64,000 bases of DNA from Orthonyx spaldingii (lineage: Eukaryota; Chordata; Aves; Passeriformes; Orthonychidae), in contig VZTJ01005907.1 of the NCBI GenBank assembly GCA_013397795.1, forward strand, positions 972,956-1,036,955, in the 5' to 3' direction. Under the pieces are notes generated by a model, which saw nothing but the letters and a program-made list of their open reading frames with translations, was not told the origin of the DNA and searched no databases. Within the stretch, counting starts at the first letter, position 1, and each line of letters begins with the position of its first letter. Both the position numbers and the translations under genes were made by a program. This document shows, one piece after another, positions 49,892 to 62,855 of this stretch.

Positions 49892-52800
49892 AACAAACAA
49901 GCTAAAAAACCCAACAACAAACAACCAGTATTTACACAAAGGTAACTTGGTGCCAAGTGTAGCTGTGTTCAAAGGTATTTCGGTTTTAGGCTGGGTGCAT
50001 GTAGTGCTCATGACATGATACTTCAAATGCTTACAATTGCCCATAGTGGGAATTGAACAAGGGTAACTGGATGTAAAGAGTTTGTGGCCATGGCTGTTCC
50101 TTGTTTTATTTATGTATAATTTGAATTTAAATAGAATGGCCAGGACTGCTTGTAAGAGAATCAGAAGTGTGAAGAAAAAACTGTCCTGGTTATTGTATTT
50201 TCTTACAGTTGAGGTGGGGTTTTTTCCCCTCTTCAGACTCTTCGAGGGGACTTATCTTGTCCTTATGGGCTTCAGCTCCTGCTTACTGTAGGCCTAAAAG
50301 TCCTCTATTTTCAGTATTAACTCAAGAGAATATTGTCTTTGTATATGCCCATGTTGCTTCTCTTTCTTGTTTGCTCTCTTAGGATGGAGTGTGCCACTGT
50401 ATGAGATCCAGGCTGTGAAGTCTTCCAGTTGAGTCTATCTCTGAGACTTGCAAAGGTCACTCTGATTTACCTTCAGGTTTTTTCTGGAGAAAACAAGATG
50501 GCATAGAGTGTTAATGTTACCTGATCTTAATGAGTAAACAAATAATTGGATTTTTTAGGAAGGAAGATAGTATTATGTTTTATTTGTGTTTGCTGGCTCC
50601 ATCCTGTGCTGTAATTTCACCGAACCTGACATTGGTCATCACACAGATAACTCTGAGAGTGTCTAGCTGTTCACCCAGCAGTTTGCAAAGTCAGAATGGA
50701 CAATTTGAATGGTTTGATTTTTGTATCATTGACAAAGCATCCTATTTTGTTATGCAGCTGTAAACTTCTGTAACAAAGAGCATTGCTGCTTAAGTGAAAA
50801 TGGGAGTTGACACAAGTCATTGTTCCCACTGGTGTTCTTGCTTCATCTGTTTCCTCCATAGATAATAGGAAGTGTTGGAAAAATTTTAAGAGATGGTATA
50901 TTCAATCATTTATAACTGATCTTTCCTGATCTCTAATCTTCTGGACTGAAATATTTTATGCCTTTTCTTTGTCTTGAGTTTAATTTTGTTTAAAGCTTTT
51001 TGCCAAAATTCTTCATCTGTTTTCAGAAACAAAACTAGAAAAATTGTGCCTTTTTTTTATGTCAGTCTCTACTTTGAAATATATGTAGTGCACCTCTGAA
51101 CTAGAACATCTACTTGAAATTTGTCAGTGGGCATCCTCTGTCTGAGCAGTATTGTTTTAATTTTACATGAAAATCTGTCAAGATCAAGCTAATTCTCTTC
51201 TTGAAAATTTCTCATCTGGACATGGCAGTTTTTTGTTTTGGTTTGGTTTTTTAGGGTACCCTAGAGACTGTCTGCATTCTGTATGCTCAGCAGGATTTTT
51301 GTTTCAAGTGCATTTCTGGACTGCACTAAGCTGTGCAGAGCATGGGAGCCAGAATTGTCCCAAGTTAATTCAGGGATTGAGGGGGGTCCTATGGCACACA
51401 GCCAGCTGGGAAATCTCTGAGACGGCCCTGACACATGTTAGCTCTGGAATCATGCATTTCTTCTTCCTCCTTTCTTGTCCCATCAGCTCTGCAATATTTC
51501 CAGACTCCTACCAACACCGGTATTTTGATTGTGACTTTGACTGTGTTAAGATTTTTTTTTTTTTTTTCAGAGAAGTTGAGGTATTGGTACTGGGCTAAAG
51601 CTTTGTTTCTTCTGTATCTGAATACATTTGTTACTTCTGAGCATAACAAGGATGTCACTCATCACACTTGTGTAAGGAGAGTCACTTCACAGCTGTGATT
51701 GTAAGGAGTTGCTCAGTCACTTCACACAAGTAGGGTGTATGCATTTGGTCAGGACTGATTGCCATGACATCCAAAAAAAGCTCAATGTGATTCTTCAGAA
51801 ACCTTCACAGATAAAATCTCAAAAGACTGCTGGGCCAATGACCCTAAAGGTGTTTTTCTTTAGGAATTCCAAACTGGACCAAGTTTGGCTGAACTTTTGT
51901 ATGGATAGCAGAAGATACTCCACACAAAGGCTGCACTAACTGAATTTATGAAATGAGAAGGTGGTATTTAAAGATGGCCAAAATGTAACTTTTTTTTACA
52001 TTTTTCCTACGACAGCTTAGACTGTGAAGAACAATTTTAGGTATCTACTCAGCCTATGAAATTCTGACCAAATCAGAAACCTACAGAAAGTGATTGAATG
52101 TTTTTGATAATGAGAAGCATTAGGTGATAGTAGTAAATAAATTATTTTTTAAAAAAAGAAAAAAAATATTTTCAGAAGCATGTCCCTGTTATTAGGAAAA
52201 CACTTAGGGACCACCAAGTGGACTGATTTCTCTGCTGTTTTTAAAGTGGCTAGTTTAAACTTTAAGAAAGATGGCCTTGCCTGTTGACACAGTACAGCTG
52301 AAAGTTTCCTTTTTTTAAATGCATTTCCCCTGTAGCAAAATCCATGTCAATTGTATAGACAGTTGCAGCTGTGTGAGAGAACTTCCCCTGAGTTTCATTG
52401 CCGTGCTTTCTCTGAACCAGCAGCAGAGCCCACTGTGGCAGTGTGAACTTCTTGGGAAGGTAGTACCTGGTGAATGAGGTGTTTCTTTTCCATGTTCATT
52501 CAGTATAGAAGCAAACAGACAGATTTTGCTGAAGGAATGTTCCAGTCTGCTTATCAGAACTCTTACAAAGATAAAATCTGTCATGATTTGAAGAAAAACT
52601 ATTTAAGTTACCTACAGGTCAGTTTTGTATTTCTGTGTGCCACTGGTGCCAGTACAATCAGAAATTTGTAGCCTTGTGTACAGTCAAACATTAGGCAGTG
52701 TTCTGGGGTTTTCCCTCCCTCCCTCCCCCCACCTAAGTGGCAGATTCCTGCCAATTTGTAGCAGAAGAGTTTGAGATCTCTTAACTTGCACAACTGGTTT

Positions 52801-53904
52801 TAGTTATTCGGACCCTTCAACTTTATATAATGGTTCGAAGGGTGCTCAAGCTGTGACGAATCGTGAGTATCTCAAGAAAATTTCTTAGTTTTCATCTATT
52901 TTTGAATCTAGAATTTGGAATTCTCATTCTTGTGATCACCATGCATGTTTTTTTTCAGGAATTCCTGGCCACTGTGTGACAGTAGCTATATGTGGAAACG
53001 GCTATGTCTCATAATGACAATTTTTTTTATTTTTAACATCAAGAATCAAATTCTTTTTCATCATGGAGGATGCTTAAGGATCACAACTTCCCAAAATCAT
53101 TTATTGAACAGGTTCTTGTGCTCTTGAAATGTTCCGGTGCTTTATGAAAATACCAGAAAATGTCTAGTCTTTCAAGTACCAGTTGAAATCTATTTGATAA
53201 AATAAAGATGAACATTTCTTGTATTTTTATGTTAATAGCTTTTCCTGTTAACAGTGTTACAGTTCCTGATCTTCTGAAGGGTACAGTATTCTTCTAGATG
53301 TCTTAGTCTTGAAGCTAGATTTTTAATTTTTGCTTTGCAGTTATGACTTTGATTTAATCATTTATTTAATAAAACATGTTTCCAATTATAAGGAGAAGCT
53401 GAGTTAACATTAAGGAGTGTGTTTCACAGAAATGGCTAAACCAGTATTAACAGCTCACTGCTAGTGGTAGACATGGTTCTTTTACCTTTCTCTCTTTGTA
53501 TAAGACTCTGGAGATTCTCCTACCCTCATGCTATCACTTGCCTCTTCTGGCTTCTTTTTCCTAGTTGAAGTGCTATTTGTCTGTCTGGTGCTTCCATCAA
53601 TTAGCTTATGGTGAAAATGGAAGTCAGATGAATGTTGGAACTGATGCAAAGGGATGGGAGGGAAGGAAGAATATTCCTTTTAATAGGAGCAAAATAGTGG
53701 TAGATTAGTTATGGACAATCATCCTTAGGGTGCCCTTACTATGGGTAAATTCTGTTAATGAGAAACAACCTAGAAAGAACTGTACTCTTCAATAGCTGCC
53801 CTCTGTCAAATTTATCACTCAGTAATCATTGTCTGAAATAGATTTGCTCAATTTTATGTGGTGCTGCAGACTCTTCCTGTGTGAAATGCAACCTCTTCAG
53901 CCAT
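49892..53904. other. presumed intron DNA, T-run rich
   Basis: Non-coding. Several long pyrimidine tracts end in CAG (a 16-T run at 51,552-51,567 and an 8-T run near 52,948-52,955) and look like splice acceptors, but no donor-bounded conserved exon follows. A CCCT-type repeat lies at 52,713-52,730. Confidence 0.5.
52713..52730. repeat. CCCT simple repeat
   Basis: CCCTCCCTCCCTCCCCCC is a short pyrimidine tract. Its complement has four G tracts with single-base spacers, so it could form a quadruplex on the minus strand. Confidence 0.8.
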
Positions 53905-53996
53905 TACAGAATCCTGGAATAGGTAAGGTTGGAAGGAAGGGTCCACAGTGGGTGATCTGGCCCAACCTCCCTGCTCAAGCAGGGTAAACCATTCAT
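53905..53996 (-). mobile_element. short CR1 LINE 3' terminus, antisense
   Basis: 'TTACAGAATCCTGGAATAGG', then GGTTGGAAGGAAGGGTCCAC, 'TGATCTGGCCCAACCTCCCT' and 'GCTCAAGCAGGGTAAACC' match the reverse complement of the last ~90 bp of a CR1 subfamily (usual form: AGAATGGTAGGGGTTGG through CTGCTCAAGCAGGGTCACC). It is a very short 5'-truncated copy. Confidence 0.8.
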
Positions 53997-54748
53997 AGAA
54001 CTGAATCTCTGCTTTCAAAGGGCAAAAAAGCATTACTGGTTTTATTAGTCTCATGCAGCTGTTATATGGTATATATGGTAATGCTGTTATAAAGATTCAC
54101 TTTTCCAGTCTGTTCCTTTGCTGCATCTTCCTGGAGTTTCTACAGCCCGTAACTTGTATTTATCCATATCAGATAGGAGCCCTTGGATACTAAGCTTTCC
54201 AGTACTGAATGAGCTGGTGTGTAGGTATTCAAGTAGTATCACAGGTTAGTGAGTTGTGTTTTTAGATACTGATTTCCTACTGATTAATAGGAATGCCCTT
54301 AGCTAACCAGTGGATTAGTAATTCGTGACTAGGTCTTGCTGCAACAATCCTTATTTAATTAAAGTAGTTGTTATTTAACTGGTTGTTTTATGTTAAACCA
54401 AGAAGAAGGATGTAGCCATATCTTGACAATCTTGCTATCCTATTTCATCTTACTATGCAATACAGTCTAGCCCCTTAAAGATAAGACAGTAGTGTAATAA
54501 TCTAGTTAGCACCTCAGTTGTAATGGACTGAGGTAATTGATCCTCTTAAGAGGAAAGACCTGATTTTCTTATCAGTGATTGTTCACTCTCTGTAATGCAT
54601 ATCCTGGTCATATAGTCATATTCTTACACTTTTGACCATGTGAAGGGTTAGATTTTTTTGCTTGAAACTTCTATGGTACATCTTGATCCTATGTTTTGAA
54701 CCATGAGCATTCCTGTTTTGCATGGCACAAGGGAAGTGTGGTGTGGGT

Positions 54749-54840
54749 GGGGTTTTTTTTGTTCGTTTATTTGTCTTGGTTTGGTTTTGGGGTTGGGTTT
54801 TTTGGTTGGGTTTTTTTGGTTGGTTTTGTTTGTTTTTTTT
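54749..54840. repeat. T/G low-complexity tract (TTGGTTT-type)
   Basis: About 90 bases of T with spaced GG: GGTTTTTTTT, TTGGTTTGG, GGTTGGGTTTTTTGGTTGGG and a final T8. It mirrors in composition the A/C tract at 23,953-24,077, on the opposite strand. Confidence 0.85.
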
Positions 54841-57800
54841 AAAAACACGCAGTCATGAAGCTCATGAGTAGAGACCAAGAGATCCTTTAGATTTAGTCAT
54901 CAGTGGTCTTTGAATACAAATGGAGAGCAGGTGTTGTAAAGGGCTGGATCCTTTTCTCTGCTGTCAGGCGGAGAAACATTTTTTGTTGTTGCTAGAGCAG
55001 TAACTCTAAACACAGTAATTTATAATCTCATTACCCTGAGGTTTTTTCTTTTTGAATATTGCTAATGTTTCATTGTATTGGTACTGTTCAATATCATTAG
55101 CAGTTAAAGGAATAATTTACATGGTGCATCCAGCTAAGAGCAGAGTGGCACACACTATGGCTCTTGGGGTGAGTTTGTTCTACTAATACCAGTGGTTTGA
55201 CTATCAAGTGGTTCCATTGCAGTCTTTTGTCCTCCCAAGCACCATAATTTGGCATTAATGCTTATTGATTGAAGTCTCTCATACTGAGACTATGTACAAG
55301 TACACTTCCAATTTCCAGGGTTTTAAAATATGGAAACGTTTGTGCTGCTCTACATTGTTAGAATTCTTGACTAGCAATCTAAAATGCCTAAAATGTGAAA
55401 CTTGGCAGAGGCATAGTCAATGTATTTGCTGAGCAATTTGCTTTGAAGAAATTTAGTTCTGACTTTTTAATGTTTATAATCACACTATCTTGCACCAATA
55501 AAAACCTCTGATGTCTATTGATGTTATACATATTTTATATATATAAATTTTTGTGTATGTTTACATATAAATAGACACTTGTTGGTTTAGTGATACAAAC
55601 TAAACTAACTAAGGGTTGGGGTTTTTTTTTGTCCCTTACTTCTAAGAAAGATCTCCTTACGTTAGGGGCTGAACCTGCAAGGCTAATACTTTAAGTTAGT
55701 TTTTTTTTTTTAACTTGAGTTTTAATAATGTGAAAAAACCAAGGGCAGAATTTCAGAAAGCTTCACATTCACTGAAATAATGATTCTTAGCAGAGGTCAA
55801 AATATGTTTAAAGTCTTTTAACTTTTCTGGAATTTCCACCTAAAATTCCTTGTGCATCCTATCTCTAGCTAGTTTCCGGAGTGTTGGGGATTTTTTTATT
55901 TTATTATTTTTTTATTTTACTTTCTTTAAAGATGCACTGTAATTTGCTCTGTTCATAAGTTGTCATTTCACGTGCTTTATGTGTTCAATGTACAGAATAT
56001 CCAGAACAGTCTTAGTTTTGATTTTCTGGCATATTAGTCCATAATTTTAAAGTTACAGTAGCACCTTTAAGTGAGTTTGTGGTGGCATTAGAAAACCAAA
56101 ATTTCTATTCCACTGCAGTTTAGTGATAGTGTTGATGTTGCAGTTGGCTGTGCTGCAGTGTGACCCTGCACTGCAAGGCTTGGTGGGTGCTTAGTGGCAG
56201 GACTTGCAGGTACAGAACCACGAAGCACAGGTTTCCTTCAGCTGGGAAGTCATAGAGAAATGTTTCTGATAGCTTTAACTGGGTATAGTCTAGGATAAAG
56301 TTGCCTGTGGATTAAAGTGAAAGCATGAAACAGGCTAGACCTACTGGCAGCCTTCCAACTGCTTCTCCTTCTTCTTTGCAGGGTTTATGTTCTTTTACCT
56401 TCCCCAGGCCCAGCCTGGGGGACCAGGTGCTTGCTGCCAATTAGTCTTGTCAAGGCAGCCCAGAGCTTCTCTTGACAAGCCTGACTGCTGACAGCAGCTG
56501 TGGGGTAGTCTTAGGCAGGACTTTAACTCCTTGCTTGCCAAATGCTTTGCAGGTTAAATCCCCTGGTCTCATTCTGCAGTTGTTCAAATAGGCTTCTATT
56601 TTATGACAGAATAGTCTATACAGAAACTAATCTTAAGATTTACAGTGGTGCTGTAGTGATAGAGTTTACTTGCCAAACTTCTGGCATGAAAGAATGTGAG
56701 TTGGGAGTTTAAGTCATTGTGAAGGTCACTTTATAAGTTTGTGGATGCTATCAGAACTGTCCATCCCAGGCCACCTTCTACTTGCTGTACAGCATAGCTG
56801 TAGCTGGATAACAGCTTAGGCTGTTACTCTTCTCAGTTGTTATGGTTCTAGAAACTTTTGAACTTTTGGGTCCGTTTCACTTAAATTTGAGAGAAGGGCT
56901 GCTTTATTTTATTTTTCTTGCTAATTGCTTGAATAGCAATAATGCTTTTTCCTATGTGGTCACCATTGTAGATACATTGCTAGAGAAAGACAAGTACAAC
57001 TTTGGTTTTATCAGTTAATAAGAGGTGGCAGGTAGCTAGTTTGTGTTGGAGAATATGATCTTTTGCTTGGTCAGGTTAAAAGGACACATGGGAGGTGGCT
57101 GGGTGCATGAGAAAAGCCCTCTGTACAGGAGGTGCCTGGAAGCTGATGGGGGCACGGGTACAGTGGTGAGGGAGAGGCATTAGACAGGCTGCTGAGGTTT
57201 TGAAAAGTGTAGTGAGAAGAAATAGGACTGTTAAACCAGTATAAATTGATCCCAGAACAGAAGAACTGTGTTTGGAAAATAGGCCATTTGCAATTGAATG
57301 AGATGCTCTGTTTACAAAATATATTAAATTGGATGTTTTTACTGAGCTAGTCAAGGATGTGGGATGTGATTTGACTCATCTTTTCAACTTTGCTTCTAAT
57401 TTCCCTTGCTTTTAGTGAGGCACAACTATTAAGGTATGCTTTTTCTTAACTCAGAACTCCCAAGAATTACATACAAATAACCACTAGATCACTCTTTGTA
57501 TCAATTTAAGACCTAATTTATATTTTAGAACTTTATAGAGGAGGATTCATTAGTGTTCTTAGAAGCAGAAACAAATCCTTCTCTGCTAGGGGAGAGCTCC
57601 ATAACTTTTCCCAGAGTACTTACAGCTTTTGCAGAAGTCATCAAGAGGGCTGCTGGACTTAACTTGAACACTGACTGGAAGCATTTATTCTGTCCACATG
57701 ACTTTAAAAAAAGTATAGTGGCAGCTTCTGTGTGAGAAGAGTTAAACAGAGCGGTATGGAAAACATTACTACACTAAGTCACCTAGAATTCTCTTGCACA

Positions 57801-60800
57801 GCAGATACTTCACCTTGCTAACTTAATGTTAAGTTCTTTTGTTCTTTTGTTTTTTCAAATGTTAAGGTGAAATTGAATTGTCTGTTTAGGGTGTATGGAA
57901 ATAGTTTAAAGGAAACCGCTTCCATTTAATGTTGCTTGTGTGAATTACATGTTACAGTGAGTGGACACCATCAGGATGCTGCCCAATGATTTGAAGGTTT
58001 CTTGACTTGGAATTAACGTGCGCCATTGTGTTGAATTTGCAGTTGCTAGCACAGAGATCCACCACTATGTGGAGTTCTTGGTAAATCTGTATAGTGTTAT
58101 TTCTGTTTTAATATCTGAAATTCATGTTTGCTCTGTGATTCTTACATAATTGGAAATACTAGCTTTGTTCATGATGGTTGTGTTATTACCTACTAGACTT
58201 GTGTAAGTAGAGGGAAAGGAGTATATAAAAACCAGTTTTCTCTGGTTTTGGTTCAGTGCCATTTCTTTCTGTTCATCCGTTGGTGGCTTGTCTGCTTCAG
58301 GGATTTTAGATTTTCTGAGCAGAAAAGAAATGGATAGCAACTGTACAGTACTTTTCAACCCAGGGTGAACACACACAGTCCCAACATTGTCCTTTTGGAA
58401 GCTCAAAGCCTAGTAAGGGGCTTACAAGAATGTATCCCACTGTTCAAGATCTTGGAGCAGTATTTTTGAACTGAAGTTACCAATGTGTAGCTGCTTGGAA
58501 AGAAACTGGCAGAACATCAGCTATCCAAGCTAAGACTGCTTTTTGCTCATTGTGGATCTGCACCAAGGAGGGGGAGGAGTTTACTTCTTACTCCAGGTTG
58601 GAACAATGGCAAAATATCATTATTTATCTTTGACTTGACAGTCTGCCAGCTTAAGTCCTTGAAACTTGCAGCTTTCCTTGTGTTTTAGCAGAATGCACCA
58701 AGCCAACTCAGCATTTTATTTTTGAATTAAAGGTTTTCAGTGGTTGAACTTTCAATGCAAATGTTCAAAGTAGCATCTTAAGTAGAGTCCTAATCTCTCT
58801 CTTTGCAGCCACAACTCCACAGCTGATTAATATATATAGGCTTCAAATGGAGGTTTCTCTTCAAAGTAGCCATCTAAGGACTTAATAACTTCAGCAGAAC
58901 TAACTGGTGCTGCTGTGGAAGGAAGCAGTCTTGCCCTGGCTGCTGCTTCCTCCCTCCCTCCTCATCCACTCCTCCCATGTGTTAACGTGAATGTTTATAC
59001 AGAAGTCATAAACCAGATGGAGTAAATGATTGAGACTTTTTCTGAGAATTCATTTTAGTCTGGATCAGTTCCTTGAGCTGGTTGACTGCGCAGCCATATG
59101 GTGTGCAGACCACCTCCTGCACCAGCACAGGTGGCCAGGAAGAGGCTGATGCCATTTCTTTTGGTTGCAGTGCTGACTTAGGCCAATTCTGTGTGTTGTT
59201 GGAAGTGCAGCTCGGTATCCTTTACCTCTTTTCTGGCAGGTTTGAGTTTTGGTTTGAGGATTCAAACCTTCATATTAATCTTCCTACGCAACTGCACTTC
59301 CAATTTATCAAAGCCTAATAGGAAAAAACCAGTAGTACTTTATCCTAATAAGGCTTTCGTGAGCACTTGAGACACTTGGCCCCTTTACCTTGTTTAGTTA
59401 AAAAAATAGCAGCTACCTTTTCCTTCCAGGCCTCTAAATCAGCTCTTTGAGCTGTCTGCAGCGAGCACATTTTTGTGTGTGTAGAAAAATGCGTGGTTCT
59501 GCTTGAGCCAACATATTCCTTGTTTTTAAAGAAACGTTATCTCTAATATTACAGTAGTAATTCATTATTTCTGGAATGTGCATTGGAAGGGAGGAAATTG
59601 CTTTGTAATCCTTAGAGTTGCCCTTCCTTCCTCAAGTGGGTTCCTTCAGACGTAGGGGTGTGCCAGCCTTATTTGCTCTGACTGAATAAGGTTGAGGAGT
59701 GCTGACAGGAGCAGCTCCCTCAGTGCTTCCCTGCAGCAGGAGCCTGTGGCGGGCATTTGGCAGCGTGCAGACAGGACAGTGACCTCTTCAGCAAGCATCC
59801 CTCAATGGAAGCAAACGTCTTCAATAAGAGTCTCTTGTCACTGCTAAGCAAATCATTTTAAGGAATGATACAAATAGAAGCAGAGTTTCCCTCCAGTCTT
59901 TTGCTTGTGCCTCCATGGTCCGTGGGAGCATGCACCAGTGTTGTGGAATGTGGTGGCTGGTTTGCCTGTGTAGGCTCCAGCTAGCATTGAACTAAATAGC
60001 ATTCAGGGAGCAGGGAGACTCTGATTTCTCTCCCTCCCCTCTCTACCTTCTCCTGTCGGGTTACTGGGTTTTTGACTTGGTAGAATTGTCTGGTTTTGTG
60101 TTCCTTCAATGTTTTGACCTTGTTATCTTTCAATGTTTTGAAGTTATCACCTTACAAAAATACCAAAACAAATAATCTTGTAGGTTCTTGTTTTTGAACC
60201 TGTTCTGTAAGGTACCGTACTTCGTGCAGTGTATCATCTTTTGTGAAGATGGTACATTGTTAGGAGTTAATACTTTGAATATAAGAAACCATACTGAGTA
60301 ATTTTTAAATTGGGTGAACTGTGAGAGGGAAACGAGTGTATTATCTTTCAGACAGAGCACAGCCTTGACTTTGAATAGTCTTACGAAGTGACAGGCAGAA
60401 AGGTCTGGCTAGAACTTGTGACATTTCTGGAAAGAGTGGTCTGAGTTTTCACAGTAATCTGTTAATATGTGGTATTTTAAGATTACAAACAGGTTGTAAC
60501 TGTAGCTTTATCGTATTGCTCAAAACCTCTTTGTTGTCTCATCATTTGTGCACTCAATACTCGAAGACTATGCTCATGCAGACTTCATGCCTCTGAATGT
60601 CTCTAAATGTACTGCAAATGGGAGTATAGCACTAAGGTACTACTGCGCATTGCTTCTGTAATCCCTGTAGAGTGCTTATTATCTATTATTTTTAAGATCA
60701 TTTATGCCAGTTCAAAGTAGATGGAAATAATTTTTAGTTGAAAAGAGATTGTGTTAAGAACATCAGTAGAACTTTTATTTTTCTTCGAAAAATAATTGGG

Positions 60801-62763
60801 GGTTTTTTCTTAGAAAATCTACAAATGGTTGAATTCATTTTGTGGATTTTGATGGAATGAAATTGATTTCCTGTTTAGGCTAGAATAACCACTGGCAGTG
60901 CTCCTTTGTAAAACTGGGATGGCTTTAGAACCAGTTTAGAAACCATTTTTATTTTGTCAAGCTTAGTGCTGCCACAAGAAATCTGTGAAACCACACATCA
61001 GTTGCACATTGATTTAAACTGATTTGAAATCACTAGGCTGAATTTTAAATACTTTACCAGTGACTCAAGTTTTGTGCTAACACAAATCTGAGATGTTTAA
61101 CTGAGACAATTCGCCCAAATTCAGGAAACTCTTTTCCATTAGGGAAGGCTGGTTCCCAAAGAAACCTCTCCTTCTTGGAGCCACCTGGCAGTTTGTCCAA
61201 CAGGCCGTGTCAGCTGGCTGGCAATGGTGATGTGATAGGTGGTGCATGGACTGCTCATGTTTCTCAGCAGAACTGAGAAGAATAGTGATACATAAAGCTA
61301 ATACCATTAAGCATGACTCTTCAGGATAAGCATCCATGTGGGATTTTTGTATTTTTAATGAGTTAAAATGGTTAACATGCAGCCCCTTTGCCACCTGTAC
61401 CCAGTAAAACAACATCACTGGTTTTGTTTGGAATGAAGACATACTTCAGAGGGCTGAATGACCTAATATTTCAAGTAAGGTTTTGTTTAAAGTTGGATAG
61501 CCCTGATTCTAGCAACTTTACCTTGCATTTGCTCTATTAAGGCCTTACACTAAACCAATTATAGTAGGTTTGACTGTCTTGTGTTTTTCAGGCTTGCTAG
61601 GAACATAATGCAGAACAAAAGAAATGAGAGTAAATGTTACAGTTGCAAAAGAACTGTACTTGTGCTTTGATCTTCGTTTGGTATAAGTACTTTATACTTG
61701 TCACTCTTGCTCTGTGAAAAGGTTGCTTTTATGGAATCTCAATAACGGTAGTGTGGCTTAATTTTAAAAATATTTCAGCAATTTTAGTGCTTCCAGAGGT
61801 GAATGGAAACTAGTAATACTTGTACTTTTCTGCCATTGCTCTGGAGTTTCTCCCTAGGAATATTAACTTTTAATATTCACCTAGTGATTGCTCGACCCTG
61901 TAGCTTTGCATTGAAGTACATGTGCATCACATTTCAATATTTTTCTTCCTGTTCTGTATGTGAAGCTTTAATGTAAGTTCCCAATGTTTTCTGTTAACTC
62001 TTACTGCTTTCCTGGGCTTGGTTCTAGCATGGAGAAGCAAATTATTCTCCTCTGTTGTGTTACTGTTAGATTTCTGACAGTGGTGCAAGCATGTTAAATC
62101 CCTCAGCTCTTCTTGGATTTCTGAAAAACAATGATGATTATTTTAGGGAAGTGCTGACCTACTCTTTTAATAAAGAACATGTCTTATATTCCACTTTCCC
62201 ATTTTTAGAATCATGGTTCATATTGCTCTTGCTTCACAATCGTATAACATCCTTGTGGAGAGTACAGCAGTTGCTTACCTGGAAAAGTAATATTAGAAAA
62301 GTGTGTATTTTTAGCTGCCTTTTGATGTGATGTAGCAGCTGGAAACAAGGAGGAGAGACAGTATGTGGTGATCTGACAGCACTGCCACCCACAACTTGGG
62401 AACCACTGTTTTGGACTTGAGACCAAAATGTGGGGAAACCATTTCATAGGCCTGGTTATGCCCATTGTGCCTGGCACTTTAATGATCCAGATACTGTGGC
62501 TTTGCTCTTTGTTGTCAAAAGTTTTATTTCAGAGCCCCCCACATGACTGTACTTGACAAATGTTTTTAATGTATAAAATAAGAAAGTTCTGTGAAGCTTT
62601 TTTTTATATCAATATGCATTAAAAATATATAATAAACAGGCAGTTCCATACACATTTCAGAAATAATTAATAAAATATCCTTTTGATGCCAGTGACTAAC
62701 AGTAAATGTCTAAATGAAAAGATATTCTAACTATTAACAAAATTTCTGCTTTTCCCTTTGTAG

Positions 62764-62855
62764 TAATCATGTCCACAAATCAAAGAAGGAATCTAGCAAG
62801 TTCATGTTGAGATATATTCTCAAGACAAGACACAGTGATTCACTTGCTTTTCTGG
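62764..62855 (+). other. candidate small internal exon (unconfirmed)
   Basis: A 92-base segment between acceptor-like TTTTCCCTTTGTAG and donor-like TTCTGG|GTAAGA. One frame is open through all 30 codons and gives a lysine/serine-rich peptide beginning NHVHKSKKESSKF, with phase 1 entry and a one-base overhang at the end. I cannot match it to a named protein. An open stretch this short is expected by chance roughly one time in four. Its orientation agrees with the inferred direction of transcription from the CpG island. Confidence 0.3.

Noticed and set aside
51552..51571. Strong acceptor-like T16-CAG
   Set aside because: No donor or conserved open segment follows within a normal exon length. 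Long T tracts are common across this T-rich half.
51167..51598. 143-codon plus-strand frame, the longest without N in the right half
   Set aside because: It runs through a 16-T tract read as phenylalanines, matches no known protein and has a competing minus-strand frame. It fits intron sequence.
52948..52960. Acceptor-like T8-CAG followed by GAATTCC
   Set aside because: The frame after it stays open for a while but includes T-rich stretches and no matching donor. The peptide is not recognised.
61077..61442. 121-codon minus-strand frame
   Set aside because: It is on the strand opposite to the inferred transcript, matches nothing known and has no splice sites. It is within the expected chance length for this window size.
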